DNA from: an uncultured Clostridia bacterium | GTDB lineage: Bacteria > Bacillota > Clostridia > Christensenellales > Borkfalkiaceae | Direction: 5' to 3' | Assembly (NCBI GenBank): GCA_947627575.1 | Contig: CANQWN010000001.1 | Location: 62,001-126,000 of the forward strand | DNA length: 64,000 nt | In this document: in pieces, positions 16,312 through 24,602 of the stretch | Layout: each line of letters begins with the position of its first letter | How positions within the stretch are numbered: the first letter of the stretch is position 1 | Notes under the pieces: generated by a model | The model's input: only the letters and a program-made list of their open reading frames with translations | Database searches by the model: none | Told to the model about the DNA's origin: nothing | Program-made: the position numbers and the translations under genes

Positions 16312-16977
16312 TCATAAGTCTATATTTAAAATCGCGTCGGCTATGGCAACCTGTAAAAAGCGCAGCTCGCGGGAATAGATATAGCCTTTTTTTATTTCGT
16401 CGCATATCTCGCTTACCGTTTCCGCACATACGGAAAAGGGGTTGCCCGCTTCGGAATTTTTTATCGCTTCCGTTCCGCTTTTTATTGCGGAAATTATTTC
16501 TTTTGCTTTGCTCTGCCCGAATTCGCCCGTATCCAGCGAGTTCGCGCAGTTGTACGCCATATCCGCAAGCGAAACAAGCGTGTTCAGGTTCCCGGCATAC
16601 CTTTCTGCATTTTTACGGTCTTTCGTGGCGTACTTTGTCCGTTCGGCTTTTAAAATTTCACAGCTGAGATTGCGCCGCTTTAACGCCGCCTGCACGCTTT
16701 CGGCGGATTTTTCGTCGCTATAACAAGCCACCGTAACGTAAAAGCCGTCCGAGTATTCAAGCACGTATCCTGCGCCGCCGTAACTTTCCACCGTTTCCGA
16801 TAATGCGCTTACCGAAATTTCGTTTTCCGCGCCGGAATAATAGATTACATAAAAAACCGCTTTAAAATTTATTTTTTTTGCGGGGCAGGCAACCGCGCTT
16901 AAACATATCGCCGCCGTTAAAGCAACTATAACGATAATCGCTACCGCAAGCCCGAAATCAGTTTTTTTATGTTTCAT
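16312..16977 (-). CDS. Membrane-anchored protein, possible SPOR-like domain, unknown function
   Basis: 221 residues. Residues 9-32 form one membrane segment (LAVAIIVIVALTAAICLSAVAC). Residues 37-105 read like a SPOR-type beta-alpha repeat: FKAVFYVIYYSG ... GGAGYVLEYSDGFYVTVACYSDEKSAESVQAALKRR. SPOR domains bind denuded glycan strands, which would fit the deacetylase next door; the match is by eye and weak. The rest is helical. Probably co-transcribed with the deacetylase. Confidence 0.6.
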   Translation of the reverse strand: MKHKKTDFGLAVAIIVIVALTAAICLSAVACPAKKINFKAVFYVIYYSGAENEISVSALSETVESYGGAGYVLEYSDGFYVTVACYSDEKSAESVQAALKRRNLSCEILKAERTKYATKDRKNAERYAGNLNTLVSLADMAYNCANSLDTGEFGQSKAKEIISAIKSGTEAIKNSEAGNPFSVCAETVSEICDEIKKGYIYSRELRFLQVAIADAILNIDL

Positions 16978-17034
16978 ATATTATTTTATTTTTCCGCCCG
17001 CATCAAATATGCGCCCAAACGCGCAATAGGGTAC

Positions 17035-17507
17035 AGCCGCCAAACGTTATTTCGCTGACGGCTATCAGCTAAAAACAAAACCGCCTTGAAAAAAGCAAGG
17101 CGGTTTAAAATGGAGCTAATAGCAGGATTCGGTAGACGCAAAGCGTCGTATTTGGCGATAATGCGCCAAACGTTATTTCGTTGACGGCTATTAGCTGAAA
17201 ACAAAACCGCCTTGAAAAAAGCAAGGCGATTTGAAATGGAGCTAATAGCCGAATTCGGTAGACGCAAAGCGTCGTATTTGGCAATAATGCGCCAAACGTT
17301 ATTTCGCTGACGGCTATTAGCTAAAAACAAAACCGCCTTGAAAAAGCAAGGCGGTTTAAAATGGAGCTAATAGCCGGATTCGGTAGACGCAAAGCGTCGT
17401 ATTTGGCGATAATGCGCCAAACGTTATTTCGTTGACGGCTATTAGCTAAAAACAAAACCGCCTTGAAAAAGCAAGGCGGTTTAAAATGGAGCTAATAGCC
17501 GGATTCG
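17035..17507. repeat. ~126-bp tandem array built on the 3' end of tRNA-Thr
   Basis: Four near-identical units follow each other with periods of 126, 125 and 125 bases. Each contains the 21-base 3' end of the adjacent tRNA (TGGAGCTAATAGCCGGATTCG; copies at 17111, 17237, 17362 and the real tRNA at 17487). After it come a GACGC/GCGTC hairpin, a TTGGCG/CGCCAA hairpin, a segment ending in GGCTATTAGCT that is the inverse of the tRNA end, and an AAACCGCC terminator hairpin. The truncated copies leave the tRNA sequence at exactly the same base, in the T-loop. The 114-aa ORF over this region is a by-product of the 42-codon period. Confidence 0.9.
17447..17482 (-). terminator. Terminator of tRNA-Thr
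   Basis: AAACCGCCTTG / CAAGGCGGTTT stem with a T-rich tail on the minus strand. The same hairpin recurs in every unit of the tandem array. Confidence 0.8.
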
Positions 17508-17562
17508 AACCGGCGACCTGCTGATTACGAATCAGCTGCTCTACCAGCTGAGCCATATTAGC
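17487..17562 (-). tRNA. tRNA-Thr (anticodon CGT)
   Basis: Reading the minus strand gives a full cloverleaf: acceptor GCTAATA/TATTAGC, D-arm GCTC..GAGC, anticodon arm GCTGA-TTCGTAA-TCAGC with CGT at positions 34-36, T-arm GCCGG-TTCGAAT-CCGGC, discriminator T and an encoded CCA. Confidence 0.95.
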
Positions 17563-17579
17563 GTTCCGTTTACTATATC

Positions 17580-17607
17580 ATTATAGCAAATTAATTTAAA
17601 TTTGCAA
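17580..17607 (-). promoter_or_regulatory. Promoter of tRNA-Thr
   Basis: On the minus strand TTGCAA, 16 bases, TATAAT with TGC before the -10, about 17 bases before the tRNA 5' end. Confidence 0.7.
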
Positions 17608-17698
17608 GCAATTTTGCGGTGCATTTTAACTTAATTGGGATGCAAAGGTCCGATAAGAACGAATAAACACATTTTTGTATGCTATTTTCATTTTTCTG

Positions 17699-17727
17699 TT
17701 TACTTTTGAAAACAGTTATTGTATAAT
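17699..17727 (+). promoter_or_regulatory. Possible promoter of the hydrolase/aro operon
   Basis: TTTACT, 17 bases, TATAAT (17722-17727). A second TATAAT lies at 17735-17740 without a matching -35. About 45 bases before the first start codon. Confidence 0.45.
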
Positions 17728-17774
17728 TAATTTGTATAATTATAAATTCCTACTTATGACGGCAGGCTGAAGAA

Positions 17775-18767
17775 ATGGCAAAAGAGCGTAAAAAACTTTC
17801 TAAACGCGCCGTAAAAGCAATAGTTGCGGCGGCGCTTATAATTATTATAACCGTTTCATTGCTTATAACCGATATCTTTGTGCCTGTAAAATTTCTCGCT
17901 TCGTACTTTGTTTTAAGGAACAAGAGCGCCGAAAAAGGCGTTATGCGCGTCCGCTTTGTCGATGTCGGGTACGGCGATTGCACCGTTATCGAACTTCCCG
18001 ACGGTAAAAATATGCTTATAGACGGCGGCGACGGGTCGTACAAAAACCAATTGCGCCTGTTCAGATTTTTAAACAAGTGCGACATAGATAGCATCGACTA
18101 TCTGATTTGTTCTTCCGTCAACCCCGAACACTGCGGCGGGCTTGCCGACGTTGTAAAATACAAAAAAGTAAAAAATATCTATCTGCCTTATTGCGCCAAT
18201 ACTTATATCACCGAAGATTATCGCGATTTTTATGTTGAAGCGAGCAGGAGCGGAGCCGGTATAGTATACAGCGAATACGGCGTAAGCCAATCCGGGGATG
18301 ATTATTTCTTTGAATTTCTTTCGCCGTCGGTACACGAAAACGGCGAAGGGGAGTACGGCGACCTTGCCGATGATCCCACGGGTAACAACGTTAAAAACAA
18401 CGCTTCCGCGGTTGTATGGCTGGAATATTCCGGCACGGCGTTTTTGTTTGCCGGCGATATAACCGGGGAAGTGGAAAGCAAAATTTTGTTCAATTTTTCC
18501 GTGGGCGCATATCCGCGGTTGGAACCCGCGCATTGCAAAGTTTTAAAAGTCGCAAATCATGGGCATAAGGACAGTTCTTCCGCGGAATTCGTTGATTTCT
18601 TTTCGCCCGAAACCGCCGTAATAAGCGTGGGAGACGGCGCCTACGGCTGTCCGTCCGTAGAGGCGCTTTCAAATATAGTAAACAAAGTAGGGGAAGAAGT
18701 TTACATAACGGAAAACTACGGCACAGTCACGCTGGAAATTACACCGAAAGGATATAAAATCGTTTAG
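17775..18767 (+). CDS. ComEC/Rec2-like metallo-hydrolase with altered metal motif
   Basis: 330 residues: basic N-terminus, one membrane segment (about 14-40), then a beta-lactamase-fold domain like the C-terminal part of ComEC (VRFVDVGYGDCTVIELPDGKNMLIDGG, VANHGHKDSSSAEFV, AVISVGDGAYGCPS). The active-site loop, normally SHxDxDHxGG, reads SSVNPEHCGG, so the first His and both Asp ligands appear replaced (only the last His stays). The later conserved Asp in FLFAGDI and His in NHGHKDS are kept. Family members degrade one DNA strand or act as extracellular phosphodiesterases; with these changes activity is uncertain. It ends 8 bases before aroC. Confidence 0.75.
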   Translation: MAKERKKLSKRAVKAIVAAALIIIITVSLLITDIFVPVKFLASYFVLRNKSAEKGVMRVRFVDVGYGDCTVIELPDGKNMLIDGGDGSYKNQLRLFRFLNKCDIDSIDYLICSSVNPEHCGGLADVVKYKKVKNIYLPYCANTYITEDYRDFYVEASRSGAGIVYSEYGVSQSGDDYFFEFLSPSVHENGEGEYGDLADDPTGNNVKNNASAVVWLEYSGTAFLFAGDITGEVESKILFNFSVGAYPRLEPAHCKVLKVANHGHKDSSSAEFVDFFSPETAVISVGDGAYGCPSVEALSNIVNKVGEEVYITENYGTVTLEITPKGYKIV

Positions 18768-18775
18768 GAGAGAAA

Positions 18776-19903
18776 ATGAAACTTGTAACCGCAGGCGAAT
18801 CTCACGGCAAAGCCATTGTAGGCATAATAGAAGGTTTGCCCTCCAATCTCGAAATAGACATAGACGAAATAAACGCCGCCTTGGCGTTGCGGCAAAGCGG
18901 ATACGGCAGAGGCGCAAGGCAGAAGATAGAGCGCGACAAAGCGGAAATTTTAAGCGGCGTGCGCAACAGGCTTACTTTGGGCAGTCCGCTGGCATTCTGC
19001 GTTTACAATGCGGACTATGAAAACTGGAAAGATTGCATGGCGCCGGATGGATGCGACGTTACGCTTAAAACGCTTACGCGCGTGCGCCCCGGACACGCCG
19101 ACCTTACGGGGCTTAAAAAATTCGGACAGACCGACGCCCGCAATATTTTGGAACGTGCAAGCGCGCGCGAAACGGTTGCCCGCGTTGTGGCGGGAACGGT
19201 TGCAAAGCAATATCTGCGTTCATTCGGCGTGCAGGTAAGCGGATACGTAAAGGGCGTGTGCGGAATAAAAGACCCCCACATATATGCCTTTGAACGCCTT
19301 TCGGAGGCAAAAAACAATCCGCTGTTTATGTTGGATCCCGATATCGAAAAACAGGCGATGCTTAAAATAGACGGGCTTAAAGCGGAGGGCGATACCGCAG
19401 GCGGACTTATAGAAATACGCGTAAAAGGGCTTAAAAGCGGCTTCGGCAGTTGTATGACGTACGGCGAAAAACTCGACGCCCGCCTATGCGCCGCAATGAT
19501 GGGGGTGCAGGCGATAAAGGGCGTTGAAGTGGGTATGGGTTTTGCCGCGGCGGACAGCGCAGGCAGTAAAGTTCACGACGAAATTTATTACGACGGCGCG
19601 TTCCGCCATAGCAGCAACAATGCCGGCGGAATAGAGGGCGGAATGTCCAACGGGGAAGAAATTGTTTTGCGCGCCGCAATGAAGCCCATTCCCACGCTTA
19701 TGAAGGGGCTTCATACCGTGGATTACGTTACACATAAACCCGAAACGGCTGCGGCGGAAAGAAGCGACGTAGCCGCTGTGTGCGCGGCTGAAATAATATT
19801 GGAAAGCGCCGTTGCTTTTGCCCTTGCGGAAAGCGTTTCCGAAAGGCTTGGCGGCGACAATATGAAAGAAGCGATCGAAAGATACGGAGGGCTGCCCGAT
19901 TAA
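18776..19903 (+). CDS. aroC: Chorismate synthase
   Basis: 375 residues; eliminates phosphate from EPSP to form chorismate using reduced FMN. Landmarks: GESHGKAIVGIIEGLPS at the N-terminus, RPGHADLTG, RASARETVARV, and GGIEGGMSNGEEI in the C-terminal half. First shikimate gene of a tightly packed operon; AGGAGAG site. Confidence 0.96.
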   Translation: MKLVTAGESHGKAIVGIIEGLPSNLEIDIDEINAALALRQSGYGRGARQKIERDKAEILSGVRNRLTLGSPLAFCVYNADYENWKDCMAPDGCDVTLKTLTRVRPGHADLTGLKKFGQTDARNILERASARETVARVVAGTVAKQYLRSFGVQVSGYVKGVCGIKDPHIYAFERLSEAKNNPLFMLDPDIEKQAMLKIDGLKAEGDTAGGLIEIRVKGLKSGFGSCMTYGEKLDARLCAAMMGVQAIKGVEVGMGFAAADSAGSKVHDEIYYDGAFRHSSNNAGGIEGGMSNGEEIVLRAAMKPIPTLMKGLHTVDYVTHKPETAAAERSDVAAVCAAEIILESAVAFALAESVSERLGGDNMKEAIERYGGLPD

Positions 19904-19905
19904 CT

Positions 19906-20982
19906 ATGAATATGAAAAAAATAGAAATAAATACCAAATATTCAAGCAGTACTGTGTATTGCGGTACAGACGCCTTTGACGAGCGTGCTCCGCTTTTGAA
20001 AGACAGGCAGCTTTATATAATTACCGACGGCAACGTATTCGCCTTTTACAGGTATACGATGTGGGAAGTTTTCGGCGACTTTGTTCCCATTCACATACTT
20101 CCCGCAGGAGAAACCGCCAAAACTTTCCGATATGTAATCGAAATCATAAGGGATATGATAAAAAGCGGCATTGGGAGAGACGGTTGCGTACTTGCGATAG
20201 GCGGCGGCGTGGTAGGCGATATAGCGGGGCTTGTTGCGTCCATCTATATGCGCGGCATACACTTTGTCCAGATGCCCACGTCCTTGCTTGCAATGGTAGA
20301 TAGTTCGGTGGGCGGCAAAACCGCTATCGATCTGGACGGCGTAAAAAATGTAGTGGGCACGTTTTATCCCGCAGAAGAAGTGATAATCGATCCCGACTTT
20401 TTGCTTACTATCCCTTACCGCGAAATAAGGTGCGGTTTGGGTGAAATAGTAAAATACGGCGCTCTGGACGAAAATATTTATAACTTTTTATATGAAAATT
20501 TCGATAAAATAGCCAAACCCGACAAGGCGTTTATCGACAATATAATTCCTCTGTGCGTGGAACATAAGGCGAGCGTCGTCAGGGAAGACGAATTTGAAAG
20601 GACGGGCTTGCGCAAATCGCTTAATATGGGGCACACCACGGGGCACGCCTTCGAGCTTACGTACGCACGTAAAACCCACGGCGAATTTGTGCTTATAGGT
20701 ATGTATTACGAATTGTATATCGCCACCATAAAGGGTGTGTGCAAGGGGGAATACAGCAACAAGATTGCCGCGCTGATAAATCAGGTGGTAAAACATATCC
20801 CCGCATACGAAGACATAGAAAAAGCAGTGGAAAAGGCAAAGCACGATAAAAAGAATACGGAAGGTCTCGTTTCCATTATAGTGCCCACGGAAGTGGGGAA
20901 GTTTACGGAAATGAAGCTGGAATTCAATGAATATAAACGTCTGATCGTGCAGTGTAGGGATTGGATAAGGGGCGATAAATGA
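19906..20982 (+). CDS. aroB: 3-dehydroquinate synthase
   Basis: 358 residues; NAD-dependent cyclisation of DAHP. GGGVVGDIAGLVAS, QMPTSLLAMVDSSVGGKTAID and the metal ligands in NMGHTTGHAFE are all present. Two ATGs sit at 19906 and 19912; either could start. Overlaps aroE by ATGA. Confidence 0.96.
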   Translation: MNMKKIEINTKYSSSTVYCGTDAFDERAPLLKDRQLYIITDGNVFAFYRYTMWEVFGDFVPIHILPAGETAKTFRYVIEIIRDMIKSGIGRDGCVLAIGGGVVGDIAGLVASIYMRGIHFVQMPTSLLAMVDSSVGGKTAIDLDGVKNVVGTFYPAEEVIIDPDFLLTIPYREIRCGLGEIVKYGALDENIYNFLYENFDKIAKPDKAFIDNIIPLCVEHKASVVREDEFERTGLRKSLNMGHTTGHAFELTYARKTHGEFVLIGMYYELYIATIKGVCKGEYSNKIAALINQVVKHIPAYEDIEKAVEKAKHDKKNTEGLVSIIVPTEVGKFTEMKLEFNEYKRLIVQCRDWIRGDK

Positions 20983-21788
20983 AAAAATTAAAACTTGCGG
21001 TGATAGGTAAGGACGTTTCGCAATCTTTAAGCCCCGCAATGCAGACGTTTATTGCGGAAAATACGGGCAATTTCATCGATTATTCCGCCGTTTCTATTCC
21101 CGAAGAACAGTTTGAAGACAGGATAGATGAAATTCTCGAAACTTTCGACGGGATAAACGTTACTATACCTTACAAACTTAAAATAATTCCCCATCTTTCC
21201 CGCGTTTACGGCGACGCAAAAACTTTCGGCGCGGTGAACACGGTGCGTTGCGGCGACAAGTCCGGGTACAACACCGACGGTAAGGGCTTTGCGCTTATGC
21301 TTGAAAGCAACGGCGTAAAAACCTGCGGAGAAGCCGCGCTTGTGTTGGGCGCGGGCGGCGCCGGAAGAAGCGTTGCGCTCACTCTGTCCGCAATGGGTTG
21401 TTCAAGCGTCAGCTTTTACGACTGCAATTCCGCGGCGGCTGAAAGGGCGGCGGCAGAACTCGGGTTAGGCTGTGCGGAAAGTCCCGAACAGGGCGAATAC
21501 GGCATAATAATAAACGCTACGGGCGTGGGAATGCATAAAACAACGGGTGTTTCGCCCGTCGGTGAAAGCGTGCTGTCCAAATGTAAAGCCGCGGTGGATC
21601 TTATCTATCAACCCGCAAAAAGCAAATTTCTCGAAATAGCGGAAGGGTTGGGTAAAAAAATTGTAAACGGAAGCGCAATGCTTTTTTATCAGGCGTATTA
21701 CGCGCAGAGAATCTTTCTCGGCAAGTCTGCAAGCGCAAGCGTCGCAAAAAAACTTTTTGAAAAATATTCGGGTGGAAACGATTTATGA
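20979..21788 (+). CDS. aroE: Shikimate dehydrogenase
   Basis: 269 residues; NADPH-dependent reduction of 3-dehydroshikimate. Substrate motif SLSPAMQ near the N-terminus, catalytic Lys/Asp context NVTIPYKL and NTDGKGF, nucleotide loop VLGAGGAGRSVAL. Overlaps both neighbours by 4 bases. Confidence 0.95.
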   Translation: MKKLKLAVIGKDVSQSLSPAMQTFIAENTGNFIDYSAVSIPEEQFEDRIDEILETFDGINVTIPYKLKIIPHLSRVYGDAKTFGAVNTVRCGDKSGYNTDGKGFALMLESNGVKTCGEAALVLGAGGAGRSVALTLSAMGCSSVSFYDCNSAAAERAAAELGLGCAESPEQGEYGIIINATGVGMHKTTGVSPVGESVLSKCKAAVDLIYQPAKSKFLEIAEGLGKKIVNGSAMLFYQAYYAQRIFLGKSASASVAKKLFEKYSGGNDL

Positions 21789-22195
21789 AATTTTTATTTA
21801 TCAACGGCGTCAACCTCAATCTGACGGGAATACGCGAAAAAGGTGTATACGGGGAGCAAACTCTCGACGAAATCAACGCGCAAATAAAGGCGCATTTCAA
21901 GGACGACGAGTGCGGATTTTTCCAAAGCAATTGCGAGGGGGAAATTTGCACGGCTATACAGACGGCAAAGTGCGACGGGATAATTCTCAACGCGGGCGCA
22001 TATACGCATTACAGTTACGCCATTCGCGACGCAATCGCTTCCGTTGCCACGCCCGTTGTAGAAGTTCATATGTCAAACGTCCATTCGCGCGAACAATTCA
22101 GGCATACTTCGGTTATTTCGGAAGTGTGCAAAGGCGTGATATGCGGCTTCGGCAAAAACAGCTATATCCTTGCCGCGGAAAGTTTTAAATTATGA
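21785..22195 (+). CDS. aroQ: 3-dehydroquinate dehydratase, type II
   Basis: 136 residues, slightly short of the usual ~145. Type II markers: NGVNLNLTGIREKGVYGEQTL (family: NGPNLNLLGxRExxxYG), NAGAYTHYSYAIRDA and EVHMSNVHSREQFRHTS with the catalytic His. Unrelated in fold to AroD. Confidence 0.95.
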   Translation: MKFLFINGVNLNLTGIREKGVYGEQTLDEINAQIKAHFKDDECGFFQSNCEGEICTAIQTAKCDGIILNAGAYTHYSYAIRDAIASVATPVVEVHMSNVHSREQFRHTSVISEVCKGVICGFGKNSYILAAESFKL

Positions 22196-22686
22196 ATCTT
22201 GCGCTTATAGGTATGCCGGGCAGCGGCAAAACCACCGTTTCGCGCATTTTGGGCGAAAAGTACGGGTTTGAAGTTACCGATACGGACGCCATAGTCGAAA
22301 AAAAATACGGCAAAATAGCCGATATATTTGAAAAATACGGGGAAGAATACTTCCGCGGGCTTGAAACGCGCGCCGTAAAGGAGGCGTGCGGCGGAGACGG
22401 CAGGGTTATATCCACGGGCGGCGGCTGTATTTTGCGCGAACAAAACAGAATGATGCTTGCCAAAAACTGCAAAATAATTTATTTGCGCGCAACCGTAGAA
22501 ACGTTGCTTGAAAGACTGCGCGGCGACAATTCAAGGCCGCTTTTGAAAGGCGATGCGGAGGGACGGCTGAAAGAACTTTACGCCGAGCGCGCCGAAATTT
22601 ATTCGCGTTCCGCGCATTTGATTGTGGATACGGACGTAATCGCTCCCGAACGGACAGCCGAAGTTATAATGGAGAGGGTAAAATGA
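22192..22686 (+). CDS. aroK: Shikimate kinase
   Basis: 164 residues. P-loop GMPGSGKTTVSR at residues 5-16, shikimate-binding DTDAIVE, and FRGLETRAVKE and STGGGCILRE further on. Part of the ATGA-linked aro string. Confidence 0.95.
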   Translation: MNLALIGMPGSGKTTVSRILGEKYGFEVTDTDAIVEKKYGKIADIFEKYGEEYFRGLETRAVKEACGGDGRVISTGGGCILREQNRMMLAKNCKIIYLRATVETLLERLRGDNSRPLLKGDAEGRLKELYAERAEIYSRSAHLIVDTDVIAPERTAEVIMERVK

Positions 22687-23408
22687 AAACTGCGCTTATA
22701 ACGGGCGGAACAAAGGGCATAGGCAAGGCGATCGCCCTCGAATTTTTGCGCAACGGGTATGAAGTTGTGCTTAATTACCGCAACGACGAACGTACCGCCG
22801 TTGCCACGCAGGAAGAATTCAATATGTTGGGATATTGGCCCGTCTTAATGCGCGCCGACGTTTCCGACGAAATCAAAGTGCGCGAAATGTTCAAGGAATT
22901 TTTCACTATTTACGAAAATCTTGACGTGCTTGTAAACAACGCGGGCATTTCGCTTATAAAAGTTTTGCAGGAAACGTCCTCCGCGGATTGGAACAGAATT
23001 TTCGACGTCAACGTAAAGGGCGTGTACAACTGTTGCAGGGCGGTATGCGACAATATGATTTCCTGCGGAAAGGGTTGTATAATCAACGTATCTTCCATTT
23101 GGGGCGAAGTGGGCGCAAGTTGCGAAACCGCCTATTCCGCGTCGAAGGGGGCGGTGATTGCTTTTACAAAGGCGCTTGCAAAGGAATTGGCGCCTTCAAA
23201 CGTGCGCGTAAACTGCGTTTCGCCCGGCGTGATAGATACCGATATGAACGCGCACTTTACGGAAGCCGAAATGGTGGATATAGTGGAATCCATTCCCATA
23301 GGCAGGTTGGGTAAGCCGGAGGACGTGGGCAAGGCGTGTATGTATCTCGCGGAGGCGGAATACGTTACGGGCGAAATACTTTCCGTCGGCGGCGGTTTCG
23401 GCAAGTAA
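22683..23408 (+). CDS. fabG: FabG-like short-chain dehydrogenase/reductase
   Basis: 241 residues of the classical SDR family: TGGTKGIGKAIA cofactor motif at the N-terminus, NNAG, catalytic Ser in NVSSIWGE, and YSASK with the catalytic Tyr and Lys. Length and motif forms fit 3-oxoacyl-ACP reductase. Being the last gene of a shikimate operon, overlapping aroK by ATGA, it may instead act on another ketone substrate; no aroA or aroF is nearby in the window. Confidence 0.85.
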   Translation: MKTALITGGTKGIGKAIALEFLRNGYEVVLNYRNDERTAVATQEEFNMLGYWPVLMRADVSDEIKVREMFKEFFTIYENLDVLVNNAGISLIKVLQETSSADWNRIFDVNVKGVYNCCRAVCDNMISCGKGCIINVSSIWGEVGASCETAYSASKGAVIAFTKALAKELAPSNVRVNCVSPGVIDTDMNAHFTEAEMVDIVESIPIGRLGKPEDVGKACMYLAEAEYVTGEILSVGGGFGK

Positions 23409-23572
23409 CGGTAATTTTTTACAAAAAAAAGGATAAACGGAAAATTTTTCGTATTAATGTATGAGTTTCGGAAATTGATACGGAAAATTTTTTTATTTTA
23501 GCGCATAAAAAGTGAAATATCGCAACATATATCGATATTTTGGGTTACAGTCATAAGTCAAGGGGATAGCCG

Positions 23573-24601
23573 ATGGATAAAATTCCACCTTTGTATAAAC
23601 GCACGTTTGAAATGGAAAAGCAGTTCTTTTCGCCGTATGCCGCGTTTTCCGAAAATACCCGCGGGCGCGACCGTGAAGAACAGACCTGCGTTATGCGTAC
23701 GGAATATCAGCGCGACAGGGACAGGATAATCTATTGCAAGGCGTTCAGAAGACTTAAAAACAAAACGCAGGTATTTTTTTCGCCGGAGGGCGACCATTAT
23801 ATAACCCGCCTTACGCATACTCTGGACGTGGCGCAGATTGCAAGAAGCGTCGCCCGTGTTTTGGCGTTGAACGAGGATTTGACCGAAGCCATAGCTTTGG
23901 GGCACGATTTAGGGCATACCCCGTTCGGGCACAGCGGCGAAAGGATATTGAACAAACTTTCCCCTACGGGGTTCAGGCACAACGAACAATCCGTGCGGGT
24001 AGTGGAAGTGCTTGAAAAGGACGGCAAGGGGCTTAACCTTACTTACGAGGTTCGCGACGGTATATTAAACCATAAAAAGAGCGGCGTAGCTTGCACATTG
24101 GAAGGCAAATGCGTTTCGCTTGCCGACAGGATAGCGTACATAAATCATGACCTTGACGACGCCATACGCGCCGGAATTCTCACCCCGGGGGACGTCCCAA
24201 AAAGCATTTCGGACGTGCTGGGCAATACCTCGCGCGAAAGGATAAATACCGCTATTTCTTCGATATATTCGCGCAGTAACGGCAAAAACGTTGTGGAAAT
24301 GGACGAAGAAGTGGAAAAAGCAAGCGAAGACTTGCGCAACTTTATGTTTGACAGGGTATATTTCACCGATTCCGCCCGTGGCGAAGAGCAAAAGGCGGAG
24401 CGCATGATATCGGCGATGTTCGATTATTTTACCGAAAACACGGACAAGCTGCCCGCCACATACAGGGATCTGCTTGAAAAATATTCCGCGGAACAAGTTG
24501 TCTGCGATTATATTTCTTCCATGACGGACAGATACGCATTATATACTTTCAATTGCATTTTTGTTCCAAAAGGTTGGGCGTTTACGGACGAGATAAAGTG
24601 A
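23573..24601 (+). CDS. dgt: HD-domain deoxyguanosinetriphosphate triphosphohydrolase-like protein
   Basis: 342 residues. HD-superfamily metal motifs: FRRLKNKTQVF, TRLTHTLDVAQIARSV, and GHDLGHTPFGHSGE with the HD pair, then a late His/Asp in DRIAYINHDLDDA. Matches dGTPase-like proteins of Firmicutes (YpgA/Dgt type), which lie upstream of dnaG in many of them. GGGGATAG site; the 164-base gap before it holds an A/T-rich stretch with ACGGAAAATTTTTCGT-like dyads but no promoter I would defend. Confidence 0.9.
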   Translation: MDKIPPLYKRTFEMEKQFFSPYAAFSENTRGRDREEQTCVMRTEYQRDRDRIIYCKAFRRLKNKTQVFFSPEGDHYITRLTHTLDVAQIARSVARVLALNEDLTEAIALGHDLGHTPFGHSGERILNKLSPTGFRHNEQSVRVVEVLEKDGKGLNLTYEVRDGILNHKKSGVACTLEGKCVSLADRIAYINHDLDDAIRAGILTPGDVPKSISDVLGNTSRERINTAISSIYSRSNGKNVVEMDEEVEKASEDLRNFMFDRVYFTDSARGEEQKAERMISAMFDYFTENTDKLPATYRDLLEKYSAEQVVCDYISSMTDRYALYTFNCIFVPKGWAFTDEIK

Positions 24602-24602
24602 T

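Noticed and set aside
16986-17330. 114-aa minus-strand ORF with internal 42-residue repeats
   Set aside because: It is a frame-preserving read of the 126-bp tandem array; the units contain tRNA and terminator sequence, and there is no ribosome site.
17035-17507. Tandem repeats considered as a CRISPR array
   Set aside because: The whole 126-base unit is repeated with no unique spacers, and no cas gene is near.
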